Assembly: GCA_900642245.1 (NCBI GenBank)
Contig: CAAAJI010000271.1
Location: 40,279 to 61,011, forward strand
From: Fragilaria radians
Lineage: Eukaryota > Bacillariophyta > Fragilariophyceae > Fragilariales > Fragilariaceae
Direction: 5' to 3'
Length of the DNA stretch: 20,733 nt
How positions within the stretch are numbered: the stretch's first letter is position 1; every line of letters begins with the position of its first letter. Below the pieces are notes generated by a model. It did not search any database and was not told the origin of the DNA. It saw only the letters and a list, made by a program, of their open reading frames with translations. Position numbers and translations under genes: made by a program. Shown in pieces: positions 10,501 to 18,963 of this stretch.

Positions 10501-11103
10501 CCACAAACTTCTCCTGCTCCAAATCAAAGCCAAATCTCTTTAACGACTGGTTCTATTCCTGTCGCTACTCCTTCGAAATTGATCTCGAAGTACGGCGATG
10601 GTTTCGTTACTTCGTCGTCTCATCCTGAACTTGCGCAGCAATATGGAAACGTTGGAACAAGTAATCCTTACGGTGCACCTCGTCCAGGTACAGCAGCAGC
10701 TGTACTAGCTCAACCTCAAGTCACGAAACCTCCAGTATCGGGAACTTTGAATCTTGCTGCTCCTCCAGAAGTGAATCCCGATCACGAACCCATTAAGGAA
10801 GCCTTGTTAGAAATCGTCCAGAGCTTGGGAGGTATGCAGTTATCGCTTGCCGATAAAAAGCAGCTTTCCGAGGGAGAAAAAGGAGTGGCGGTATTGCTCA
10901 AGAGACTTTCCCGCGGTGATATTGATTCAGAAGTTTCTACCAAGGTTCTTGCACTTGTGGAAGCTCTCCGTAATGGAGATTACTTCGCTGCAACTTCGAT
11001 GCAAACGAGCTTGGTGAGCACTGAGTGGCGTGAGCACAAGGATTGGCTGAAGGGAATCAAGAATTTGATTCAACTGGTTAGTAAGAAATCATTAGGAAGA
11101 TGA
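7584..11103 (+). CDS. SEC31: SEC31, COPII outer-coat subunit, five exons, with tandem WW domains and an apparent frameshift
   Basis: SEC31 pairs with SEC13 to form the outer cage of COPII vesicles leaving the ER. Exons: 7584-7679, 7777-8483, 8558-10042, 10100-10321, 10402-11103; introns of 97, 74, 57 and 80 nt, all GT-AG. The N-terminal ~400 residues are WD40 repeats (ASGSSDGQVTI, LLTASLDD, LLASTGKDNRTIIWDL across intron 2). Next comes the EREIWSFLQV block, then the helical ACE1-type region (ATSSS through about 700). Two WW domains follow (W775/W798 and W845/W868). A linker rich in Pro, Ala and Gln leads to the C-terminal SRA1-type helical domain (from about 935, PDHEPIKEALLEI to WLKGIKNLIQL). 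The exons sum to 3212 nt, one short of a multiple of three. The frame changes at about 9110: LLDIL upstream and GFHSD downstream both match the family. With one extra base the protein would be about 1070 aa, a normal SEC31 size. The missing base may be a sequencing error, a real mutation or something programmed. Confidence 0.93.
10121..10213 (+). other. WW domain 1 of SEC31 (exon 4)
   Basis: Residues about 771-801, LPSGW to SWERP. The two signature Trp are 23 residues apart, with the YYAN tract between them and a C-terminal Pro. WW domains bind Pro-rich ligands. This one sits seven codons into exon 4, which is bounded by phase-0 introns. Confidence 0.9.
10411..10503 (+). other. WW domain 2 of SEC31 (exon 5)
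   Basis: Residues about 841-871, LPLGW to SWELP. It is very close to WW domain 1 (shared DP-SGR-YYANE-TGETSWE pattern) and likewise begins just after a phase-0 acceptor. This arrangement suggests the second copy arose by duplication of the WW-bearing exon. Confidence 0.9.
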
Positions 11104-12287
11104 AATATGAATGTAGACAGAATTCTGTATGATTGTTATGTCAAATGGTTGTTTCAAAGGAAATCGTTGGTCAAACGTTTCATCCGAAAGGCTTTAAACT
11201 TGAACCTATAATAGGCAATTAATCAGAATCTAAATCCCCAAGTTAGAGTGCCTTATGCTTTTATTCAATTTTCGATGAAAAATTACACGACTTCATCAAT
11301 TGTTAGGTATTTTGATGAGAAAGTACATCCTGGCTTGAAGATTACAAAACTAATAATCCCAGAAAGAATAATGTAATTTCAATTTCTTTTGTGTATCTGA
11401 ATACTAATTTTAGTGGTTCTAGAAGGATTGGTCACGTCAACATATGAGGAAAGCAGCAAGTTGGTCTTCTCTTTGCTCTTCTTTCTAGTTGGATCTCAAT
11501 CTTTAAATTTAAAGAAATTTGCATGCTATACAATAAATTAGTGGAAGTAATCATGTCTTATTCTCTCCCTATTGAAAGAGAGCAACAAAAAAGCGTAAGA
11601 AGTAAGTATTAATGGAACTGCATGAGCAGGAGAATGCTTACGGTTTCAACATTTGTTTTTTGATATTTCTTTAGGGAACACTAGAGAAATTTCTAGAACT
11701 CCTGTAACATTTCTCTGGAAAGAAAAATTAAAAAGTGTTGACCCAATCTTGTTACAAATCTGAAAACCAATAAGATTCAATAAATGTGGGCACAACTAAA
11801 ACTTATAGAAGCTTAAAGTGCAAGACACCTCTCCATATATATTTTGCTTTACTTTGTCTTCAAGAAAATGAAGCAAAGCGATGAGCAGAGGGGAAGCCAA
11901 TACTGAGTATATCTAAGGTTTTCCTTAAATGGTTGCAATGGAAGGGAAGCATTAATCGTGAGCCATACTTTTAATAGTAGTAGAGCGCCTTATCACAAGG
12001 CGTAGATACTCTTTTGTATCCTTTTCCCTATTCACAACTTATATCCTCGAGAAATCAATTTTCGAGTAACAAGACCAAGACCAAGACCAACTGTGTCGTG
12101 TTTGCCTTTGTTTTCCCTTTCATGTCACAAGCAAGAAAATTATTTGCCCGGGACTCACGAAAACACATACTTCCTTTGTAATAAAAATCGTTTCTAACGG
12201 AATAAAAATATGTGATCACACACAGTACAGAATAATCATCTCACAATACTAGAAACTCACTTTTTTTTCTTCTGAAATTTTTAAACA
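11104..12287. other. Intergenic region, no gene seen
   Basis: 1.2 kb between SEC31 and the Gly/Lys-rich gene. It is AT-rich, with no open frame of note on either strand. One small tandem (three units of ACCAAG-type sequence, about 12071-12090) is visible. It should hold the SEC31 3' UTR and the promoter of the downstream gene. Confidence 0.6.
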
Positions 12288-13456
12288 ATGAAGTACCAAA
12301 ACGTTTCGGTAGTTGTAACCTTGATGAGGTTGGTTATTCCATCATTAGGTAGGATACATAATTCCACAAGCATCAAACAAGATTTCATGGTACGTAGCAT
12401 GATAATTGGCTTTTGAGATCATCACCACATAACGTTAACTTCCTTTTTGTGGCACAGATAACAGCTCTGAATGAGCCTGCTGGGATAAGTAGGCCAGTTG
12501 ATGTCATTACTCGTCAACGACAACTTAGAGGCTACACCATCGATGATGACGACTCGAATGACAAAGAAGTTGTGGACGACGATTGCAACGACGACAAAAA
12601 CGATTTTGAAGGTAGTGATCAGGATACCCCGTCATCAGATAGATATCTTGGGAGAGTAAGTGTGGCATTTTTATCTTAACTCTGCTCATTTCTGGTTTCC
12701 ATCTGAAACATATTTATCTAAATCTTGTAATTTGGCGAATCGCCATCTTCAGGGCAAAGGGAAGGGTGGAAAAGGTACAAATGGCAAGGGTAAAGGCAGA
12801 AGAGACGGTAAGGGTGGAAAGAAAGACGGTAAAAAAGGTAGAAACGGTGGAAAAGGCATTGAGAAGCATGATAGCTATGATTCGTCTGACTCTGTCGAAC
12901 ATAATACTGGAAAGGGATCCGAAGGCAAAGGAGCCGATAATCAAGGAAAGGGTGTTCATAACTCAGAAGACGCCGTAAGTATTCTGGAAACTTGAGTTAA
13001 GCTTTTTCTTTCACATGATTTCTCATCCCACTTTTTGATCAATATAAAGAAATATGATAAGAGCGACTTTGAAGGAAAAGGTGGTAATGGAGGAAAGGGA
13101 GGGGGAAAGGGAGGAGGAAAGGGAGGAGGAAAGGGAGAGGGCAGAAGAAGAAAAAGAGGCAAGGGTGGCATAGTTGGAAAAGGTGGAAAGGGTGGTGTCG
13201 ATAGTGCATCAGAAGACATTCTCAGTGATGATGGATATGAGCGATTTGACGATGACGTGGGGAAAGGGTCAGGCGGAAATGGTAAAGGTTTCGATCGAAC
13301 TGAAGATTCTGTAAGTCGATTTAAGGAGCTTATACTCAATGTGTTCTCTATTTCTCAATCTTCACGACTTGTCGTTTGTAGAATGATAAAAGCAGGTATG
13401 GTGGAAAGGGAAGTTATAGTGGTAAGGGAAGCTCTGGTAAGGGTTCCGAAAATTGA
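12288..13456 (+). CDS. Probable secreted Gly/Lys-rich modular protein, five exons, 285 aa; candidate biosilica-associated protein
   Basis: Not a family I can name. My model: exons 12288-12389, 12458-12655, 12753-12974, 13050-13310 and 13382-13456, stop TGA; introns of 68, 97, 75 and 71 nt. All four introns are GT-AG and phase 0, so every exon is a whole-codon module. Residues 1-21 have a hydrophobic stretch (VSVVVTLMRLVIPSLG) that could be a weak signal peptide. Residues 53-59 (RQRQLRG) contain an R-X-L site (R55-Q56-L57), the kind of processing site reported for diatom silica-associated proteins. A very acidic stretch follows (63-92, many D/E/N). Exons 3 and 4 each have a Gly/Lys block (GKGKGGKG type) followed by a Ser/Asp/Glu block; exon 5 is a short GKGS tail. 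Lysine clusters plus acidic Ser-rich blocks recall silaffins, cingulins and similar frustule proteins, but composition alone does not prove that role. The start codon and exon 1 are the least certain parts. Confidence 0.62.
13089..13143 (+). repeat. Polypurine 12-nt repeat coding for GGGK units
   Basis: Within exon 4 of the Gly/Lys-rich gene the plus strand is pure purine for over 50 bases. A unit close to GGAGGAAAGGGA is repeated about three to four times, encoding G-G-G-K. Several runs of three or more G make a quadruplex possible, and the purine/pyrimidine asymmetry could favour triplex formation. Such tracts expand and contract readily. Confidence 0.8.
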
Positions 13457-13748
13457 AACCTTAGATCATCATATAGAGCTTAACTATGGGAAGAAAACAA
13501 AAAATTGAATCTATATGTTGAGAAAATCATCCTGGCAAGAATAAGTGTTCATATCGAGATCATCCCGACTGGGGCGTAACATTTATCTTTAGAATTTAAT
13601 CCAATTAAGTCCTTTTATCTGTTTTTTTGACGATTTGACTATGTTAGCAGAATAGGTAACTAATGTGAAGCAAGGAATTTGAAAGATTTGCCAAAGGTTT
13701 GGTTTATAATTTAACTTGCAAAACATTGGAGGGGAATCATTCTTAATT

Positions 13749-13793
13749 AACGGGAAAGGATCTCATGAAGGTATCAATTCAGGAGATGCCTAA
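13749..13793 (+). pseudogene. Possible decayed sister exon of the Gly/Lys-rich gene
   Basis: Reading from 13749 gives NGKGSHEGINSGDA followed by TAA. This resembles the end of exon 3 of the upstream gene (GKGSEGKG... HNSEDA), and the DNA ends in the same way (GA-GCC type), but where exon 3 has the donor GTAAGT this copy has TAAACT. It is short, so chance similarity is possible. If real, it is the relic of a further module left behind when its splice donor was lost. Confidence 0.35.
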
Positions 13794-14739
13794 ACTTATT
13801 GATGCATAGTATTTGATCATGTATGCATGGCTCTTATAATCAAACTTCTTTAAGTCTATAGCGAAAGTAAAGGATGAGTAAAAAAACTTCTTAGAGGTAT
13901 ATAAGCGCAAGAAAAAACGTTTCTTTGATTAGAATGAAAGCGTAAGAAATAAATAAGCGGAATGGAAATAAGCCCCTTTGAGAGCTCAGAAGCTGCGCAT
14001 TAATGTTTAGTCTTCCAAATGAAAGACGAATAGGAAGGTAAGGGATACTTTCCACCAAACATTCTTGTTCTTGTACTAGGAATTCATCATCTCTCACATT
14101 TTTATCACAAATTCGAGGACACATCTATTGAAGGGAAGGTCACAGGAACCCCTCTGGAAACTGAATTAGGCTTATCCGAACCAAAATGGAAAATATGCTG
14201 TGCAGAAATAGTATAGATTAATCCAACAAGGCTTGACAATGAACGACATTACCTGAACTTTTGGAATATAGTTGTTTGAATTTTAAAGCAACTCTAACAA
14301 AACAGAGAAAAGTGTATGAGGTCGATCAACAAAAATCATTTTTGACAATGAGAGGGTATGTAGAACAAAAATGATGCTACATACCAAGTTTCGTATATGA
14401 AACCATCTCACAAACCATTTGATTGGTTTGAAATTGACAGAAAGGTGAGTGCATAAGATGACACCAAAGTTTGAACGTCGTTTCCATTTATTCCTAACAA
14501 AGGATCATCAGCAGAAACCATTCTTCTGTTCAAGGTTCTATCAAGCATGCATAATTGTGCAGGCCAAAGGAAATCAAGCTGGATGGAAAAGATGTTGGCA
14601 AATTGATTGTACTGGATGACAATCAGAAGGGGATCAAGCTTTTGTACATCTGCTCATTTTGTACCAAATACAACTGTGAAACAGCTAAGTCTGCAAATGT
14701 CTTTTTGATAGTCAAGAAGTAGCTATTTGCATTAAAAAG

Positions 14740-14812
14740 TCAATTCCCTACCTAGGACTCAAACCAAGATCTTGTCATGCGTCAACCCAAGAATCATACC
14801 AGACTCAATTGC
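14740..14812 (-). pseudogene. Degraded tRNA-like element (Pro-tRNA-like), probably not functional
   Basis: On the minus strand there is a D-arm-like stretch (AGTCTGGTATGATTCTTG), a perfect 5-bp stem TCTTG/CAAGA (14792-14788 and 14774-14770), and a T-arm with loop TTTGAGT (14768-14752, one mismatch). A run of five T follows (14738-14734), as in a Pol III terminator. Against function: the anticodon loop would be 13 nt instead of 7, and no proper acceptor stem forms. The B-box-like GGTTTGAGTCC is one base from the consensus. This is a relic or tRNA-derived repeat at best. Confidence 0.3.
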
Positions 14813-15787
14813 AAAGTTCTGTCTTTATTGTTCCTTCATTCCCTATATTCTCATGCCATACCTTAAAGTATAGACTTACAATGAACAATATTGAGTCCAA
14901 CATCAATAGATTAGGCTAAGTGATGTATTTGTGTACCAGTGTTGGAGACGTCCAAGACTGCTAGTACATTAAATGCAATCTAAGTATTCTATCTATTTAC
15001 ACATCTAAGGATGGAAAGTAACGACATTAATGCTCCATTTTATATAAATTAAAGCTAATCAAAACCGAATATAGTTTTGATAAGGATATCAAGGGAATGA
15101 ACTCATATCCTAATAACGATTTACCAGGAAGTGAACACATACATGCAAACCAGTGATGCAAAAACCCTCACAAGAGGGCAATGTGGCGCGAATGAGATCA
15201 ATTTTAGGCAAAATTGGATTAAACTGATCATAATTTCACTTTGTGCAACTCAGCATAGAGCATTATGATCACACACTCAGTTGAGAATCAATTTTAAATT
15301 TCACCATGGTTGAGACTGCCAAATTCTCTGTTGGGCTAACCCTGGCTGGTAGAGAGAAACTGTTGGCAGTAGTGTAGACCAAGGTTTCCAGCCTTTGGTT
15401 TCCTTATTGTGAAAAGAATAATGAAAATATTGCAGATTGAAGGGCAATGACCAAAATAAAGCAACATAAAAATGTCCGTTTTGAAGCCAGATCTATTGAA
15501 GATATCTCTCACAGTTTACCCATTTAGATTATATTCGCTTAGGTTATCCAATAGGGATACTAGGATATTGAAGAATGCGCGGGGAATTTAATTTTTAGTA
15601 ACTACAACTTTTACGAGAATACCTTTTTTCTTGCTTCTCTTCCCCTTCTTCCATTTTTCAATGCTTGAGGACTCTTTGACACGTTTACACGTGGGTACCT
15701 GTGAGTTCTCTTTATTGAATCATTAAAAAGATCCATATATTCATTCAAGAAGTTGTCACTTCATCAGTTTCTATTTGACATTGTACT

Positions 15788-16020
15788 ATTCGTGTGATTC
15801 CAATTAATGGAAAAAGGGATGATTGGTCTACCTGGAATGAGGCGTTTTTAGCCAAGGCAAAGCAATATGGCTTCAAGGATGTTTTGTTGGGAAAAGTAAG
15901 GATTCCGAAAACTGATGAAGTTTACGATATGGATTTGATGGAAGGAAAAAACTACTTATTGCTTCAGATATGAATGAATTGGCTTATGTAGAGCTATTTT
16001 CATCTATTGATGACAAGACC
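15788..16020 (+). mobile_element. LTR-retrotransposon gag remnant, broken
   Basis: The frame starting at 15788 translates to a gag-type N-terminal segment: DDWSTWNEAFLAKAKQYG, then KDVLLGKVRIPK, then an acidic stretch. After a shift of one base at about 15966 it continues DMNELAYVELFSSIDD to about 16018. This pattern (W-x-x-W-x-x-x-F-L-A-x-A-K ... VLLG ... NELAYxxLxxSID) is one I recognise from gag proteins of diatom LTR retrotransposons. No start codon is in frame and upstream stops are present, so it is a fossil. I cannot assign it to Copia or Gypsy on this segment alone. Confidence 0.6.
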
Positions 16021-16052
16021 ACCAATACTTACGTAATTCAAGACAGATGTGC

Positions 16053-16270
16053 ATTGAAACATTCATCAGGAACACCATGCTGTGGCCTGGTCTCCCACTT
16101 GTCCAGTTTGTCAATCAACAAAAAAGATGCGCAAGAAATATGGATTGTTGTCTCCTAAAGTAGAAGAATCTGACCCCTGGATCATGGTCTGTGTGGACTA
16201 AGTGGGTCTTTTTACTATAACGACACAATGGGATTAAAGGCAAACCAACAACATGCCATAAACATACATC
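16053..16270 (+). mobile_element. Ty3/Gypsy-type integrase remnant, broken
   Basis: One frame gives ETFIRNTMLWPGLP (from 16056). A second frame, picked up at about 16100, gives CPVCQSTKKMRKKYG, then VEESDPWIMVCVD, a stop at 16199, and VGLFTI. These match the zinc-finger and start of the catalytic core of Gypsy-type integrases (W-P-G-L ... C-x-x-C-Q ... K-K-Y-G ... P-W ... V-C-V-D). The spacing between WPGL and the C-x-x-C pair is shortened, and there are frame changes and stops, so it is inactive. It follows the gag piece by about 35 bases, so protease, RT and RNase H are missing. Confidence 0.62.
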
Positions 16271-16706
16271 CTTTTTTGATTTCTGGTTGATTATTCTCAA
16301 ACACTATTTCACTCATCTAAGACTGCTTTAACCACATCTTCCTTAATTTTTTTCTCTATCTTAGGAGAAGATCATAAAATGATCACAAGATGTGAAATAT
16401 CGATGCTTTGATAAGATCATCATTGCTATTTGCAACAATTTTTCGGCATTGCGCCGGGTCGGAGAAAAAATGCAAAAATCCAGGATGACGGATAATCACA
16501 ACCAATTATTTTCCTGATTGCGTCACTAAATGCTACAATTTCCATCGTCACTCTAGATATTTTGAGTGTGAAAAAGTGGTTAAAAATCCGTTTACCACAT
16601 AACCAGATTCTTTTTGCGTAGAAATGAATAGGAACAGTATCAAATTGCGACTGACGCTAACTATTTTCACAACATCACACCACATCGTTAAGTTACAACA
16701 AAAACA

Positions 16707-18706
16707 ATGATTTCCTCCGTTGCAAGAACCGCTGGCAAATTTGCATCACGAACTTCTTCTCGGTATGTAATTTAGATGATCAGGGCCATTCCCAAATGTA
16801 AAATTTAGTTTCTGCATCATCTTACACATAACTTCGTTGATTAGGGCTTATTCTGTTACATCTCGTGTAGAGGCACGCAAATTTTTCGTTGGAGGTAACT
16901 GGAAATGCAACGGTACAGTCAGCCAGATCAACGAGCTAGTCTCCATGCTCAACCAATTCTCTCTAACTTCTGAGACTGAGGTTGTAGTGTGCCCTTCTCA
17001 AGTTTACTTACAAGGTGTGAAGGACAAACTTCGAAAAGACGTTGCTGTCGGTGCTCAAGATGTCTGGATGAAAGGCAACGGTGCTTACACTGGAGAAACC
17101 TCAGCAGACATGCTTACAGATATGGGAGTACAGTGGGCTGTTGTTGGTCACTCAGAGCGTCGTGAGAAGGGAGAAAGTAATGAAGAAGTTGCGGCCAAGG
17201 CAAAATTTGCACTCGATAAGGGACTTTCTGTCATTGCATGCTGTGGAGAACCTCAATCCAATCGCGAAGCCGGAACCACAAATGAATTCGTGTTTCCTCA
17301 AATTAAGGCCTATGTTGATGCTTTCACTAAGGAAGACTGGGCAAGGGTTGTCATTGCTTACGAGCCAATCTGGGCTATTGGAACTGGTTTGACAGCATCC
17401 CCCGAACAAGCTCAGGACACACATGCGGACATTCGAAATTACCTCGGACAGGTCGCTGGTGCTGACATCGCTGCCAATACTCGCATTCTCTATGGAGGAT
17501 CTGCCAATGCCAAGAATGCACCTGAACTCTCGGGAAAGGAAGATATTGATGGTTTCTTGGTTGGAGGTGCTTCCCTCAAACCTGAGTTTGCAGACATCAT
17601 TAACTGCCAAACTACAGTTAAATCTATCAAGCCAGTCAATGTTGGTATCAATGGCTTTGGACGTATTGGACGGTAAGATATATATACGCGTCTTGCCTCA
17701 AGATCCAAAATGATTCACTAATTCTCTTTATTTCTACAGTCTTGTCTTACGAGCTGCCCAGAACGATCCAATGGTGAATGTTGTGGCAATCAACGATCCC
17801 TTCATTCCAACTGATTACATGGAATACATGTTCAAATTCGACTCCACACATGGAGTATACTCGGGTTCCGTTGCCAAGGTTGACGAGAAAACTATCAGTG
17901 TTGATGGCAAGAAGATCCAAGTCTTTGGTGAGAGAGATCCATCCAACATCAAGTGGGGTGATGCTGGCGCGGACTATGTTGTGGAATCCACAGGAGTATT
18001 CACAGCAACAGCCGGTGCGTCCAAGCATTTCACTGGTGGTGCCAAGAAAGTTATCATCTCAGCTCCTTCCGCAGACGCTCCCATGTTTGTGATGGGTGTC
18101 AATAACGACATGTATGACCCTTCCATGACTGTTATTTCGAACGCATCTTGCACAACAAATTGCTTAGCACCTCTTGCAAAAGTGATTAATGATGAATTCG
18201 GAATTGAGGAAGCATTGATGACCACCATTCACGCCGTCACAGCGACTCAACAAACAGTCGATGGTCCCTCCCAGAAGGATTGGCGTGGAGGTCGTGCGGC
18301 TTGCTATAACATCATCCCGTCTTCCACTGGTGCTGCCAAGGCCGTTGGAAAGGTTATCCCATCTCTTAATGGAAAGCTTACAGGAATGGCGTTCAGAGTT
18401 CCTACAATCAACGTTTCAGTTGTTGATTTGACCGCTAAGTTAACAAAGCCTGCTTCCTACAGTGACATCTGTGCTGTATTGAAGGATGCATCGGAAGGAT
18501 CTATGAAGGGAGTTTTGGGATATCAAGATAAGGATGTTGTATCTACTGATTTCATCTCGAGTACATATTCCTCTATTTTCGATCAGAAGGCTGGAATTGC
18601 TCTTAATGACAATTTTGTCAAACTTGTTTCATGGTATGACAATGAGGCTGGTTACTCCATGCGAGTATTGGATCTCATTAAACATGTGGAGAAAACCTCA
18701 AATTAA
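16707..18706 (+). CDS. TPI-GAPDH: Mitochondrial triosephosphate isomerase-GAPDH fusion enzyme, three exons, 616 aa
   Basis: One protein catalyses two consecutive glycolytic steps: interconversion of dihydroxyacetone phosphate and glyceraldehyde 3-phosphate (TPI), then NAD-dependent oxidation and phosphorylation to 1,3-bisphosphoglycerate (GAPDH). Exons: 16707-16762, 16845-17672, 17740-18706; introns of 82 and 67 nt, both phase 2. The first ~27 residues (MISSVARTAGKFASRTSSR...) are rich in Arg, Ser and Ala with no acidic residue, as in a mitochondrial presequence; the family is known to be mitochondrial in diatoms. TPI part (about 30-270): K39 in NWK, H121 in VGHSERR, E192 in YEPIW, phosphate loop WAIGTG and YGGSA. 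GAPDH part (about 283-616): Rossmann NGFGRIGR (from N288), D314 in AINDPF favouring NAD, catalytic C432 in ASCTTNC, H459 in IHAVTATQ (27 residues on, as in the family), and WYDNEAGYS. The second intron falls just after the GAPDH glycine loop. All catalytic residues are present. Confidence 0.97.
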
Positions 18707-18963
18707 TTTAACTTGTATGAACTCGTCGTTTGCGAGTGAAAGATAAATGAGCCAGAATAAGTTATGGATTTATTTGAATTTTATAGTCAGACTAATCAAC
18801 AAACATTCCATTTTCATATGGATCTCATTAAACATGTGGAGAAAACCTCAAATTAATTTAACTTGTATGAACTCGTCGTTTGCGAGTGAAAGATAAATGA
18901 GCCAGAATAAGTTATGGATTTATTTGAATTTTATAGTCAGACTAATCAAACATTCCATTTTCA
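18669..18963 (+). repeat. Tandem duplication (about 150 bp x 2) of the GAPDH 3' end and 3' flank
   Basis: Copy 1 (18669-18818) covers the last 12 codons of TPI-GAPDH, its stop and the following UTR. Copy 2 (18819-18963) directly follows. By eye they differ only by a 3-base deletion in copy 2 (CAACAAACA versus CAAACA). Copy 2 therefore contains a second copy of the gene's last codons. An ATG created at the junction (18818) opens a 12-codon frame that repeats the C-terminal residues (DLIKHVEKTSN) and stops at 18856. Near identity means the event is recent or was homogenised. Confidence 0.95.

Larger units (their letters stand above)
13457..15787. other. Intergenic region with scattered relics
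   Basis: AT-rich DNA between the Gly/Lys-rich gene and the retroelement remnant. It holds a possible decayed exon (13749-13793), a weak two-exon open frame (14397-14722) and a tRNA-like relic (14740-14812), each described separately. I see no intact gene. Confidence 0.5.

Noticed and set aside
12714..12959. Minus-strand hydrophobic open frame (81 codons)
   Set aside because: Antisense of the Gly/Lys block; hydrophobicity is the complement of AAG/GGN codons.
12956..13339. Minus-strand proline/phenylalanine-rich open frame (127 codons, PPFPPPFPP)
   Set aside because: Antisense of the polypurine GGGK repeat; the plus strand has a full, spliced, phase-consistent gene model.
17152..17610. 152-codon minus-strand open frame
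   Set aside because: Antisense shadow of the TPI domain.
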